Positions 1-8,718 of a stretch of 25,966 bases of DNA are shown piece by piece. The translations under genes were made by a program, and so were the position numbers. The stretch is from Spirogloea muscicola (lineage: Eukaryota > Streptophyta > Zygnematophyceae > Spirogloeales > Spirogloeaceae), in the NCBI GenBank assembly GCA_009602725.1, contig WELB01000279.1:76696-102661 (forward strand). Reading direction: 5' to 3'. Under the pieces are notes generated by a model. It did not search any database. It saw nothing but the letters and a program-made list of their open reading frames with translations, and was not told the DNA's origin. Each line of letters starts with the position of its first letter. Positions within the stretch are counted from its first letter, which is position 1.

Positions 1-234
1 CCAGCGCCCCATGTGTGTCGATGGCCAACGGGAAGAACTCGTCTTCCCGCGGATGATCCGCGTACTTCAGCTCTTTGGCCCGAGCAGCGCAGGCGACCGC
101 ATACCCAGCCGTGGTGGCACAGTTAGCTGGGTGTGAGCGGTCATAGGCATCAGTAGTCACCACGTCCAGGAGAAGACGTGGCCCGCCGGCCTGTCGGGTG
201 GCCACCAGGTCTACACGCCTGGCGTGGAGACCGT
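1..234 (-). pseudogene. RLE-type non-LTR retrotransposon fragment (copy A), 5'-truncated
   Basis: This is part of the C-terminal restriction-like endonuclease domain of a non-LTR retrotransposon ORF. Positions 1-234 match 12060-12293 with only about four substitutions by eye, so copies A and B (11794-12489) are very recent relatives. Read on the minus strand it starts in the motif RRVDLV, continues through the second acidic motif LLLDVV, and runs off the window in the block that reads FPLAIDTHGALG in copy B. Two substitutions change residues relative to B (Leu to Ser, Lys to Asn) and no stop interrupts this part. Its 5' end is abrupt at 234/235, where an A-rich GAA run begins. This is the usual look of a 5'-truncated LINE insertion. 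No start codon or reverse transcriptase is present, so it is not an intact gene. Confidence 0.75.
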
Positions 235-405
235 TCTTCTTCTTCTTTTCCAGCCCTCGCCCCCGTTCGAAGGGGGAAAGGGCGCGCCCATTGAGGATCG
301 GGGCTGGAAAAGCCAGCCCACAAAAAAGAATGAACATAGTACGAAAAGGGGGCCAGGGGAAGCGCTAAGAAAATCAAGCACAAAATAGAAGAAACGAAGC
401 AGCTA
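235..405 (-). mobile_element. 3'-end-only retroelement module with hairpin and GAA-rich tail
   Basis: Read on the minus strand, this block carries the same landmarks as the region downstream of the stop codon of copy B. First comes GCGCTTCCCCTGGCCCCC, then TTCATTC, then a 7-bp hairpin (GGGCTGG 301-307 pairing with CCAGCCC 313-319), then CAATGGGCG, and finally GGAAAAGAAGAAGAAGAA at 235-252. The plus-strand string GGGGGCCAGGGGAAGCGCTA is shared with about 11744-11763. Similarity to copy B stops close to where the ORF stop codon would lie, so this copy holds only the 3' untranslated part. It could be an extremely truncated LINE copy or a short non-autonomous element sharing the LINE tail. Confidence 0.6.
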
Positions 406-532
406 CATGTTGCACGCAGGTGCAGCGCCATCGACCGCTCAATGCAGGCGAGCCCACGGTCGTGTACTGCTGCTCAGCTGGGCTGTGCAAAGGGCGTGAG
501 GTGAGTGTGGTGAGAAGAATCAGCCTTCCCAG

Positions 533-567
533 AGTAAGGCAATGGCTGTGAAAGGCCAGCCCAGAGA
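533..567 (-). repeat. Degenerate half of the hairpin repeat
   Basis: The plus strand reads AATGGCTGTGAAAGGCCAGCCC. This corresponds to the minus-oriented hairpin module, with the CCAGCCC arm intact and the opposing arm eroded. Confidence 0.4.
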
Positions 568-616
568 GATGTATAAGGTGGTGAGACAGCCCAGAGAGAT
601 GTACAAGGTGGTGAGA
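557..616. repeat. 30-bp tandem duplication (two units)
   Basis: Two adjacent 30-bp units, each starting CAGCCCAGAGAGATGTA, differ at one base (T or C). The first unit begins at the CCAGCCC arm of the degenerate hairpin repeat, so the duplication arose within or next to that repeat. Confidence 0.8.
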
Positions 617-776
617 GGACGGGCCAGGGAGAGGAGAGGAGAGAGGAGGTGAGGGGGATAAGCAGATGGAGAGTGGGAGAGCTCGAGGTAGGAGGAGAGG
701 GGGCGACAGACTGAGGCAGGAAGAGAGGAGGGCAGGGGGAGGAGGGAGGGAGAGGAAGGAGGGAGGGGCGGGGCGT
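612..776. repeat. Purine-rich (GA/GGA) tract
   Basis: About 165 bp are almost entirely A and G on the plus strand, with runs such as GAGGAGAGGAGAGAGGAGG. Open frames through it give only low-complexity peptides, so I treat it as simple sequence. From 777 to 960 I see no further feature. Confidence 0.75.
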
Positions 777-963
777 CACGCAGACGCGGGAGCCCGAGCT
801 GCTCGACAGCTAGTGGCTCGAGAGCCACTTGTCAGCGCCACGTGGCCTTCACGCTGCGGGCAGGCCGGACTTTGGCTGCTGTTAAAAACCATAAGTGTCA
901 ATAGGCTCTCTTCGCTGTAGTCTCTTGCAGAGCTGTGTGGTTTTGGCGCCATTCGGCCCTTTG

Positions 964-990
964 ACAAGGTTCTTCTTCTTTGAACCTTGT
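964..990. repeat. Perfect inverted repeat next to the hairpin module
   Basis: The 9-bp arms ACAAGGTTC (964-972) and GAACCTTGT (982-990) flank a 9-base pyrimidine loop. The right arm merges into the ACCTTGTTCATTC lead-in of the dispersed hairpin repeat. Confidence 0.7.
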
Positions 991-2210
991 TCATTCTTTC
1001 TGGGCTGGCTTTTCACTGTGCGCTGTGAAGCTCTTTGGGGAGAGCCACTTGTTGATTTCTTTTTTGGGCTGGCTTTTTCAGCCCCTATTCTCAATGGTCG
1101 AGCACTTTCTTCTTTCTCCTGGAAGCGGCTTCTTTCACTTGCCCACTTGCTGACGTCTTGGAGACTAATGTCCTGCTTTTTGCGCCATCTGGCCCTTTCA
1201 GGCTTCTGTCAGGGGGAATAACAAGCGGCAGCTAGTCTTTCAGATGTGCGTCTCCTCACTCGTACTTAATGAGTGGTTCATCCTACCCCACCTTTGAGAC
1301 AGGGCGGCCCCTTCGTATTTCGAAGGGCTCGGCCATTGACGCTAGGGGCTGGACAAGCCAGCCCAAAAAAGAATGAAGAAAGTACGAGAACGGGGCCCCT
1401 TCGTAGTTTGGCCCCTGCGAACCTTGTCAATTCTTTTCTGGCTGGCTTTTCACAGCCCTTGCCCCCATAGGGAGAGCCACTTCTCCTTTACAGACCTTGT
1501 CCATTCTTTTAGGCTGGCCTCTCACAGCCATTGCTGTCAATTGGAAGCACCTTTTCTCTTTTCACAGCCCCCGCACTCATTCGGAAGAGCTCACGTCTTT
1601 TCTGCCAGTAACATTGCACACGCTATGCTATACATTCGTTGTCAGGCCCTCCCCTGTAGTGGCTTTTGCTTCTGCCCTGTTGCCTCTCTGAGGAGAGTGA
1701 TGCTACTGCTACCAGACTATCACCTGCAATCGCCAATGACAAGGCCAAGTATGCGATGACCCCTGACTGGATGTCTAGCCCCTAGCCACTCATCTGCACT
1801 TCAATGCCGATCTTGTGCAAGGAAATTTGGTACTTGTCTCATGCTCAAGTAAGCTTTTTTAATGGGGCCGAGGGTTGGAAAAGGCCAGCCCAAAGACCGG
1901 ACAGATTCGGAAGGGGCAGGAAAGCACAAACCACTCAGCTCCGCAAGTACCACGAAGGATGCTCATTCACCAACCTGCAAGTCATGCTCTTTGATTAGCA
2001 TGCTGATCAAGCAACTCCATTCTCATTCTGCTACTCACCTGGTGTGGCAAGGACCAGGCTCCGTGCATGTCCAGCATCAACTTGCTCCGACGCCCATGGT
2101 CAATCAGTGCCTCAACGTGCAGCGCAATGCCATCTTTCTCGTACTTTGTTCATTTTGGGCTGGCTTTTTCCAACCCCTATCCTCAATGGGCGAGCCCTTC
2201 TCTCATCTTG
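985..2210. repeat. Cluster of dispersed hairpin repeats, both orientations
   Basis: Six or more copies of one short module lie here. Consensus landmarks in the plus orientation are ACCTTGTTCATTCTTT, then GGGCTGG-loop-CCAGCCC, then CAATGGGCGAGCACTT. Plus-oriented copies are near 985-1050, 1055-1115 (stem 1066-1071 with 1079-1084), 1415-1480, 1492-1560 and 2135-2200 (2157-2163 with 2170-2176). Minus-oriented copies are near 1325-1400 (perfect stem 1346-1352 with 1358-1364) and 1855-1905. Open frames across the cluster differ between copies and show no recognisable protein. The same module lies downstream of the stop codon of two RLE copies (B and C), so this is probably accumulated 3' ends of the same element family. 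Confidence 0.65.
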
Positions 2211-2480
2211 CCAACCCACATACCATACAAAGCCCCTAATTTATTAGGCACAGAAAGCTTCATGAAAGCGCGTGATTTGCCTCAACGAGCCGTGAGGAAC
2301 CGGCTGGGCAGTGCTAGGTAGTGGCTGAGGCGAGTCTCGGGCTACACTAGCCTTGAGGCCGGGAAACGCAAATGGGCCAATGGCCCACCCAACAAACAAT
2401 GTAATTTCTTGTCTGACCAAGCATGGGTGTGGAGTGCCGGGGCCGAGCACTTCGCTTGGCCAAGTCTTTCCCTCTGGCTC

Positions 2481-2556
2481 TTGCCGCTGTCGCCGCCGCC
2501 GCCGCCACCGCCGCCGTCGCAGTGCTGCTGTCGCCGCTGCCGCCGCTATTGCCGCT
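2481..2556. repeat. GCC/GCT trinucleotide-rich tract
   Basis: A run of CCGCCG, CCACCG and GTCGCC-type triplets, imperfect. It would encode different homopolymer-like peptides in each frame, and no flanking domain supports translation. The stretch from 2210 to 2827 otherwise shows nothing I can name. Confidence 0.7.
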
Positions 2557-2827
2557 TTTACAACGAGTGTAGTGCGCGCTTCCAGTGTCAGCGCTTCCAG
2601 TCCCCAGGAGGGCGTGGCGTAGGTGTCCAGCGTAATAGCCGCTAGAGAGCCGTACCTCCGAGAAGCTTCCGTCGCCACGGACTATACTCGGTAAGCCACA
2701 AAGAAATGTGACCTTCCGTGTTGACGAGAGTGCTTGACAAGCATTGCCTGCTTTGCTTTGAAGATGCGGCTTCTTTCTGTTCCTTACAAGAGCGCATGCT
2801 GCATCTTTGCTTGGACACGCGATCCGG

Positions 2828-3848
2828 AGACACCTGGGCTTGGCCCGACCGAAGTAGATACGCTGGGCTTGACCCCCATTACGAAGTAGATAGGAGGGGC
2901 TTGGCCCCCGTTCGGTTACGAGTTATTACATGTTGGGTACGGATGCCTATGGAACTTTGCTTCGGAGTTTCAGACTGGTACGAATATCAGCCGTATGCTT
3001 CTGAACCTGCATTGAGTGCTAATTGCGTATCTTGTTGCTTGCACGCGCTTTACTGGGCCGAGAAGACTTCTCCGTGCATCTCGTGTAGATGATCTTCATG
3101 CGTAATTTAGTGTGTGGACTTAAGGTCGGGATGTGTCCTAGCACCTACAGTGGATTCTCCAGATCTTGCCCCTGTGATAATTGATTGTGCAGACGGAAAT
3201 TTTCTGTTCTCATAGTAGCCACCAGCGTGGGAGAAGTTACTCTGGTGGATCCTTCTCGATTGAACACATGGGTCCGATTGCGGAAATAGTCCACGGGTTT
3301 GCTGGCCGACAAGAAAAGAGTACATTAGACTTGTAACTGGTAACTGGTAACTTGTAATCTGGTAAAAGTGGTAGTCCCAGTGGACTATTTCCGCAATCGG
3401 ACCCATTCGTTCAGTCGAGAAGGATCTACCAGAGTAACTTTTCGCACGCTGGTGGCTACTATCACATCAGAGAACTTCCGTCTGCACAATTAATACCACA
3501 GGGGCAATATTCAGAGACTCGACGTGCTTGAAGAACGTCCAGTCCTTATATCCATGCACTGAATACCAAATGAAGATCTAGTTGCCACACGAGATGCACG
3601 GAGAAGCCTTCTCGGCCCAGTAAAGTGCGTGCAAGCAACAAGATGAGCAATCAGCACTCAATGCAGGTTCAGAAGCACACGGCTGATGTTGGTATCTGAG
3701 TCTTATCGGTCCGAAGCCAAGTCCCAAAGGCATCCGTAACCAACATATAGTAAATCGTTACCGAATATGGTCCAAGCGCAGCCTATCTACTTTGTATCGG
3801 GAGCCAAGCCCAGCCTATCTACTTCGGACTGGCCAAGCCCAGGTGTCT
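2828..3848. mobile_element. Long foldback (inverted repeat) element
   Basis: The left arm, about 2828-3297, is an imperfect reverse complement of the right arm, about 3376-3848, with a 78-bp spacer. Matching blocks occur in order along the whole length: the tips AGACACCTGGGCTTGGCC, then GAAGTAGATA repeats, then GCTTCTGAACCTGCATTGAG, then TTTACTGGGCCGAGAAG, then ATAGTAGCCACCAGCGTG, and near the spacer GGGTCCGATTGCGGAAATAG. The outer 80 bp of each arm hold two to three degenerate units containing GGGCTTGGC and GAAGTAGATA. Open frames inside are mirror images of each other and match no protein I know. This fits a non-autonomous DNA transposon with long terminal inverted repeats (foldback or Mutator-like). 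A target-site duplication is not obvious. A transcript would form a long hairpin RNA. Confidence 0.8.
3322..3365. repeat. Short tandem repeat in foldback spacer
   Basis: The spacer between the foldback arms contains repeated TAACTGGTAAC-like units, as in GTAACTGGTAACTGGTAAC. It is not inverted. Confidence 0.6.
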
Positions 3849-4169
3849 TCAAATAAATATTCATCCATCCCAGTTTCTGGATTGCTAACCACGTCATCTG
3901 TTGATTACATCTATTTTCTTGATCACTTTTCTGTCATTCTCAGTCAATGTCAATGTAATTTCCCAGTTCCGCGCAAGCCTCCTTTTCACCTCAATTTTGA
4001 GTGCCCACCACGTACCGGCTAGTTTGTCGCCTACTTCCGTACTGATCTGACTTATTGACATTATCTGGCAGTCGACGCCCTGTGGCACGACAGCATCCTT
4101 CCCCAAGCTAGCACCAAAGCGTAGCCCTTGTGAATTATCCTTGGGTCTGGCATGTCACTGGCATCACAA

Positions 4170-4193
4170 ATGAGCGTGAAGCCACACGCTCAT
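4170..4193. repeat. Perfect 9-bp inverted repeat
   Basis: ATGAGCGTG (4170-4178) and CACGCTCAT (4185-4193) are exact reverse complements separated by AAGCCA. It lies in a stretch (3849-4530) where I see no gene. Its role is unknown and it may be chance. Confidence 0.5.
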
Positions 4194-4534
4194 GTGCTGG
4201 GCGTGGCCACTTGTTTCTTTGCGCAGATCTGATGACCTCTGGTCTAGGTATCATGACCTCGATATTTGATACTGTGATTGGGCTGGCCAAAGACTGCAAG
4301 ATCCAGAGAGTGATGTACTCAAGTTGCTGTAGCTGAAGCTCCAATCAAGCATTGGCGCTATACGAAGAGCGCGAGATGCGTATTCTGATCCGTTAGTTCC
4401 AAAGTTGCACGGTTAGAATTCGTAAATCTAAGAGATGTGATGTCTCCATTGTTGATGAGGAAGGTTTTCTGCAACTGCTCTCCTGCAATCTTTCAGTTGC
4501 TTAAGAAGGAACAGCTCTTCCACAAGAAGGCAGG

Positions 4535-4568
4535 GGCCGTAGATAGCCAGCCCAGAAAGATGGACACG
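4535..4568 (-). repeat. Degenerate hairpin repeat
   Basis: The plus strand reads GGGGCCGTAGATAGCCAGCCC and then GAAAGATGGACACGGTCC. This matches the minus-oriented hairpin module, with the CCAGCCC arm and the ATGGACA lead-in preserved. Confidence 0.45.
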
Positions 4569-4649
4569 GTCCAAAAGTGCCGCAAGGCGCCTAGACGGTT
4601 GCTTAATGTCACCCTGTTACAGAAGACACCTTAGCATAGGGCTGCACTC

Positions 4650-4748
4650 AATGTAGCCTTGTTCATTTTGCACTAGATTCTGCCTGAACAAGGTATTGGC
4701 TTGAATTGGCTTCCCCTTCAATTCATGCTCACCGCGCGCCTTCTCTCT
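4650..4748 (+). repeat. Second dispersed repeat (CTGAACA repeat), copy 1
   Basis: Landmarks are ATGTAGC, then TCTGCCTGAACAA, then TTGGCTTGAATTGG, then CAATTCATG, then CGCGCGCCTTCTC. The same ordered landmarks recur at 11252-11367 (plus) and about 12838-12945 (minus). Here and near 12.8 kb the repeat lies upstream of an RLE fragment in the same orientation, so it may belong to the body of the same retroelement. It does not encode a conserved peptide that I can see. Confidence 0.65.
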
Positions 4749-4867
4749 GGGGCCGGCCGTCCCAACTGGGCGGCTGCTGGCCGCACACCCGTAGTCCTTG
4801 GCCTGATCTGTCCGCGAACGTTCGCCCACCAGGTACAGTGCCTTACGGTGCCCCCCCCCCGCACTTC

Positions 4868-5194
4868 TCCGATTACCCCCAACGCGATCAGCTCCTGCCA
4901 GCGGCAATCGACATCTATGGCTGTCTAGGTCCTCGTTTCCACACGCTCCTTCAAAACATTGCCAATCTAGGCTACACTCGACGTGCAGATGTGTTTCCGG
5001 CTGAGATGGGCTTGCCAGCTGCATAGCTGTCGCTCTTGCGACGACGAGTTTCGGCCTGTTTGCAGCGTGCTCAGGCTAGTGCCTTGCACCAGAAAGCTGG
5101 GCGAGCTCTAGTAGGTGGCAGAAGGGCTCCGTTCCTGGCATCTAGTATTCATGCATCGAGTAGTGACCTTTATGTTTTGACCCGTGGTTATTGA
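4868..5194 (+). pseudogene. RLE-type retrotransposon fragment (copy D), degenerate
   Basis: Two frames together give the C-terminal part of the RLE protein. The first contains LLPAAIDIYGCLGPRF, matching FFPLAIDTHGALGARW of copy B. After a frame change near 5025 the second contains LQRAQASALHQKAGRAL and ends SSDLYVLTRGY followed by a stop at 5192-5194, matching the copy B ending SISDLRLLSRGY. The region with the catalytic aspartates is not recognisable upstream, where a run of 12 C lies near 4850-4861. It is older and more diverged than copies A and B. A CTGAACA repeat precedes it by about 120 bp. Confidence 0.7.
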
Positions 5195-5317
5195 GCGGGT
5201 CAATCTGCTGTAAGTTATGTAGATTTTCAGATGTGCTTGACTTTGTACCTGGCCATTTGGCCTACATTTCTTTCTAATACACAATCTCTTCTTTTCTTTT
5301 CCCCCGCATCCTCTCCA

Positions 5318-5413
5318 CGCAAGGCCTTGCCGCCGCCGCCCCGCAAGGCCTCGCCACCGCCACCACGCAAGGCCACGCCACGACCGCCGCGTAAGGCCTC
5401 ACCGCCCCGCCCC
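5318..5413 (+). repeat. 24-bp tandem repeat, four units, open as PRKA(S/T)PPP
   Basis: Four units of exactly 24 bp start at 5318, 5342, 5366 and 5390, each beginning CGCAAGGCC or CGTAAGGCC. In one plus frame they read as an 8-residue unit close to RKASPPPP, within an open frame at 5231-5443. Period 24 keeps the frame, and the differences between units are mostly conservative (Ser/Thr, Pro/Arg). There is no flanking domain, no clear splice context and no codon-bias support, so I call it a minisatellite that could be a relict of a proline-rich protein. Confidence 0.6.
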
Positions 5414-6385
5414 AGATGGCCATGCCGCTGCTGTCACACCTAGTTTTACTGTACAATCTGCTTGTATTCGTCTAAATAGTACGCATACATCTCGAGTAAT
5501 GTCAAGAGTCTACTTAAACAAAAATGCGGGATATACGGTTCAATACGAGGGCATGCAGTCTTTAACAATACGTTTCTTTGCTTACCATGACACTTTTACG
5601 ACACTTTCGTGAATGCTTGACACACCTCCCATCACACCAACTAGGAGCAGCAGAACCACGGAATTTGATGCTGTGTACCAGAATCCACTGCTTCATGAAC
5701 AGCGGGCAGGCAAGATCCTCACTTCCATCACTCATGATGCTCATGCTCAAGCAATGTTTCTGATAGCTGTCTGTACAGCTGAATTATCGTCCTGAGCTTG
5801 TGCCAGTGTGGCGAGAGAAACCCGTTTGCGAACACCCCGTCATCCAATCATGGAGTGGAGGTGCTTATCGAGCAGCAATCAGATGAAAGCCCGCAAGCAA
5901 GAATCCCATCTCCATAACTTGCTCTTGCTCATATTTGTGTGTCGGTGCTATTAGAGGACATTAAGCAGAAGATCGGTTGACTTGATACAAGTGCTCACGT
6001 TGAGCGGGCTTCAAGCTTCAGTCTTTAGCTTCTGACACTTCTTGACCCCTTGACCAATACCTGTTGCATGGTGCTCGCCTCCTGGGAGAGGGAAGGAAGT
6101 CTGCTGAGCTCCACTGCAGCTTGCGCCACCACCCCACCATTACTAATGTGACAACAACATTTCCGCCCTGTACAGTCTGCTTGCCATGTCCATTTCCGTA
6201 GAGCAAGATGGAGGCCCTTCGTAGTCACCAGTAGGTTGTGATAATGCGTCGACCTTTCGGTAGAGCTGGTTGTCTTACTATCGGCAAGAGCTGTGATCTA
6301 TAGCCAAATATCCACCGTAGGCGATGTTCTGCATCAGCTCATCCTTTGACTTGTGCTTGTGATGAGGGCTCTTTTCATATCACCA
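5414..6385. other. Intergenic stretch, no feature recognised
   Basis: Mixed-composition DNA with only short overlapping open frames. None shows the GC-ending codon bias of the real exons in this window, and none resembles a family I know. It lies between RLE relicts and may be eroded repeat sequence. Confidence 0.5.
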
Positions 6386-6389
6386 GCCG

Positions 6390-6685
6390 CCATTGCTGCG
6401 CCGCTGGTCAGCGTGAGAGGCCACCAGCAAATGAAACGACGACCACCGACCCCCGTAATATTCGTGGATATCCATGGCCAGCACTTTGAAGGCATCCCAG
6501 CAGCGTGTTCTTGTACTTGTGGATCCTCTTCTGCTCGCCCACCTTCACAGGGAAAGCAGCCACGAGAGCCTCTTGGGAAGCTATAAAAAAGTACGACATT
6601 CATGAGCAGCCGCTTGCCTTTTACCAGGGGGACGCCCACCAGATCAACACGCCTCGTTTGAGGGACCCCGTTGCGAAGTTCGCCA
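6390..6685 (-). pseudogene. RLE-type retrotransposon relict (copy E), frameshifted
   Basis: On the minus strand one frame contains TRRVDLVGVPLVKGKRLLMNVV in two overlapping pieces (TRRVDLV and GKRLLMNVV), aligning with RRVDLV and GPRLLLDVV of copy B. A second frame contains the AFPVKVGEQKRIHKY stretch that corresponds to the GYAV...KELKY region. A third contains FKVLAMDIHEYYGGRW, aligning with FFPLAIDTHGALGARW. At least two frameshifts therefore break it. The second catalytic acid is Asn instead of Asp, so even the conserved core is inactive. It is the most diverged copy in the window. Confidence 0.6.
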
Positions 6686-6689
6686 TGGA

Positions 6690-8500
6690 GGCAAATCAGT
6701 GAAGGGCTCGCCTTCAAGTGCGCCAGCGCGTCGGCGTCGCTGGCGAGGATCTATGGCGCCGCCCGCCAGGCCAGGCCCAGCGCCACCAGCAGCGCCGCCG
6801 CTGCTGCCGCCGCCCAAAAACCGGCAAAGCACAATGACAAGCACTTGCTGAGCGATGGTAAACCTGCACGTCACTACGATTTTTGCCAGCTCACGAACGA
6901 TGATAAGCTACGACGTCAGAGCAAAGTCAGAGCCTTTTGCTACGACTTTGGAAGGCCGCAAGTTAAAGCCCACAAATCACTACCCGGCCACCTAGGAGAA
7001 GGCTCCTTCTCAACGAGCCGGTTAGACCCACTGGCGGAGCATCTTGGAAGGTGCCGGAGATGCCTCGGTGTCACAGCGGCGCCCCGTGGCGTGAAGTGCA
7101 ATTCAGTGCTTATTGCCCGCTGACCTGAATCTTAAGGGCAATCACGTGGCCCTGGAAAGTTGCATATGTACACGCAAAGATGGCCTTCCCTGGATGGCTT
7201 TGCCAAGATCTTAAGTACTATCATGGAGAAATCAGGCAGTAGTGCAAATTGTACAGGAACAGGAAGTTGCAACGTGGTCCGGAGGGCTCCACAAGCAATG
7301 GTGTGGAGCCATAGAAAAGTCATGTTGCCAGGCTTTCAGGATGCCTTCGTAAGTGGCCACCGGGCGTACTCTCCCTAAAGCGTCTGCGCTCGCTCCTTTA
7401 TCCTGCACTTGGGCAGTCTTGGTTCGCCGATGTATGGCTTGATAGCTACTTCAGATTAAGATGGACACACATTGACAACTTTGTGTTCCTCTAAGCTACA
7501 TACATTAAATTTCAAGCAGTGCAGCCAATTTTGAGCCTACTGCAGCAGTCTAAGCACTACCTATCTCTGTCATTGGGCATGACTGAGTGTTTGCCACTTG
7601 CCACACACATTGTGGTGTGTTTGCCACATGTACGAGCTTCCATTCCCTGGACGTGCACTTGCAACTCACAACCCGCATGCCTTTGATTTGTACTCATTGA
7701 GCAATACGTAATCAATTCGTCACCAATTTGCCTGGTGGAAAGTAGGACGGCAAATCAGCCCATGACTTGCTAACAAGGGGCACAGAGAGTAGCCAATAGA
7801 GCAAGAAGGTCGTCGTCTGCCTTTCGTCTGAGCAATTCTTGCTGCAGCTTATAGCTAAACGACCGTGCGGACTTTTCTGCCACCTTCGAGTTGTGGATTT
7901 TATACACTGTGAGTCAGCTTAGAATTGTTACAGTATCATTGCCACAGCTTTGTACTGCAATGCGAGTGAGTTGGCTCTCAGGATGACCAAGCAAGCATAC
8001 TTGATAGTTACCTTAGCAGAACAATGGCACCTTAACGTAGCAACGTCTGTTACAAACCCCTCAGCAGAGATCAGAGGAGGTCGCTTCCCCAGCTTTTCCT
8101 TCACCATAGACGAGGCCACACTTTCCTCGCAACAGGTGGCTTGTCTCACAACAGTGAAGGAAGCCAAGCGTGCACGTGCACCCTCTGGCCTGAGTTTGGC
8201 ATTGGTTGGTCCACAAAACAAGCATAGGTGCATACGTGGTCATTAGGAGAGAGAGCCAATGCATCAAATATTTGACTTCTGCTACTCCTGCAAGAGTCAG
8301 CAACAGGATGACAACTCGGGTGGTCTTCTATCAAATCAGCTTATATTGGATCCTAGAAGGGTCGCCCATTCATTGTAAGATCACCGTCTACGTTGCCTGA
8401 ATGTACAAGCAGACTTGGCAGAGCGCAGTGTGTACCTAATGTGAAGGCCGATTGTGCCATGCAGACACAGAGTGGCATTTGAGGACGCAAGTCACGAATC
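6690..8500. other. Intergenic stretch, no gene supported
   Basis: There is an alanine-codon-rich patch at 6720-6830 and several short open frames (for example 6671-7123 and 7950-8246 on the plus strand). None has a recognisable domain, splice structure or the codon bias seen in the real exons. Confidence 0.5.
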
Positions 8501-8504
8501 TTAA

Positions 8505-8551
8505 GGGTGTTCAGATGAAGCACACCCTCGTTGTGCTTCCGCTGAACACCC
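8505..8551. repeat. 20-bp-arm hairpin
   Basis: GGGTGTTCAGATGAAGCACA (8505-8524) pairs with the reverse complement of 8532-8551 with two mismatches in the middle, around a 7-base loop. It lies about 170 bp beyond the stop codon of the CONSTANS-like gene, so it may be in that gene's 3' untranslated region. Confidence 0.6.
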
Positions 8552-8718
8552 AACACATGCTTGCTGACCATGCAGTATGTGAATATACCACACATCCTAA
8601 TGTACACCTACTTTTGCAGCCTACTCTAACTGTCTTCAACACTACACCCTTCTTCGAACCTACACTAGCACACCTTTGCTACCACAAGCTGACCTGTGCA
8701 ACGTGAATGCATATATAC

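Noticed and set aside
985-2210. CRISPR-like array
   Set aside because: Repeat copies are in both orientations, unevenly spaced and divergent, and the flanking genome is eukaryotic.
2718-3092. 124-codon open frame as a possible gene
   Set aside because: It lies mostly inside the left foldback arm, lacks the codon bias of real exons here, and has no recognisable domain.
6671-7123. 150-codon plus-strand open frame
   Set aside because: Its first part overlaps the edge of RLE copy E in antisense and an alanine-codon repeat. There is no domain, and codon use is unbiased.
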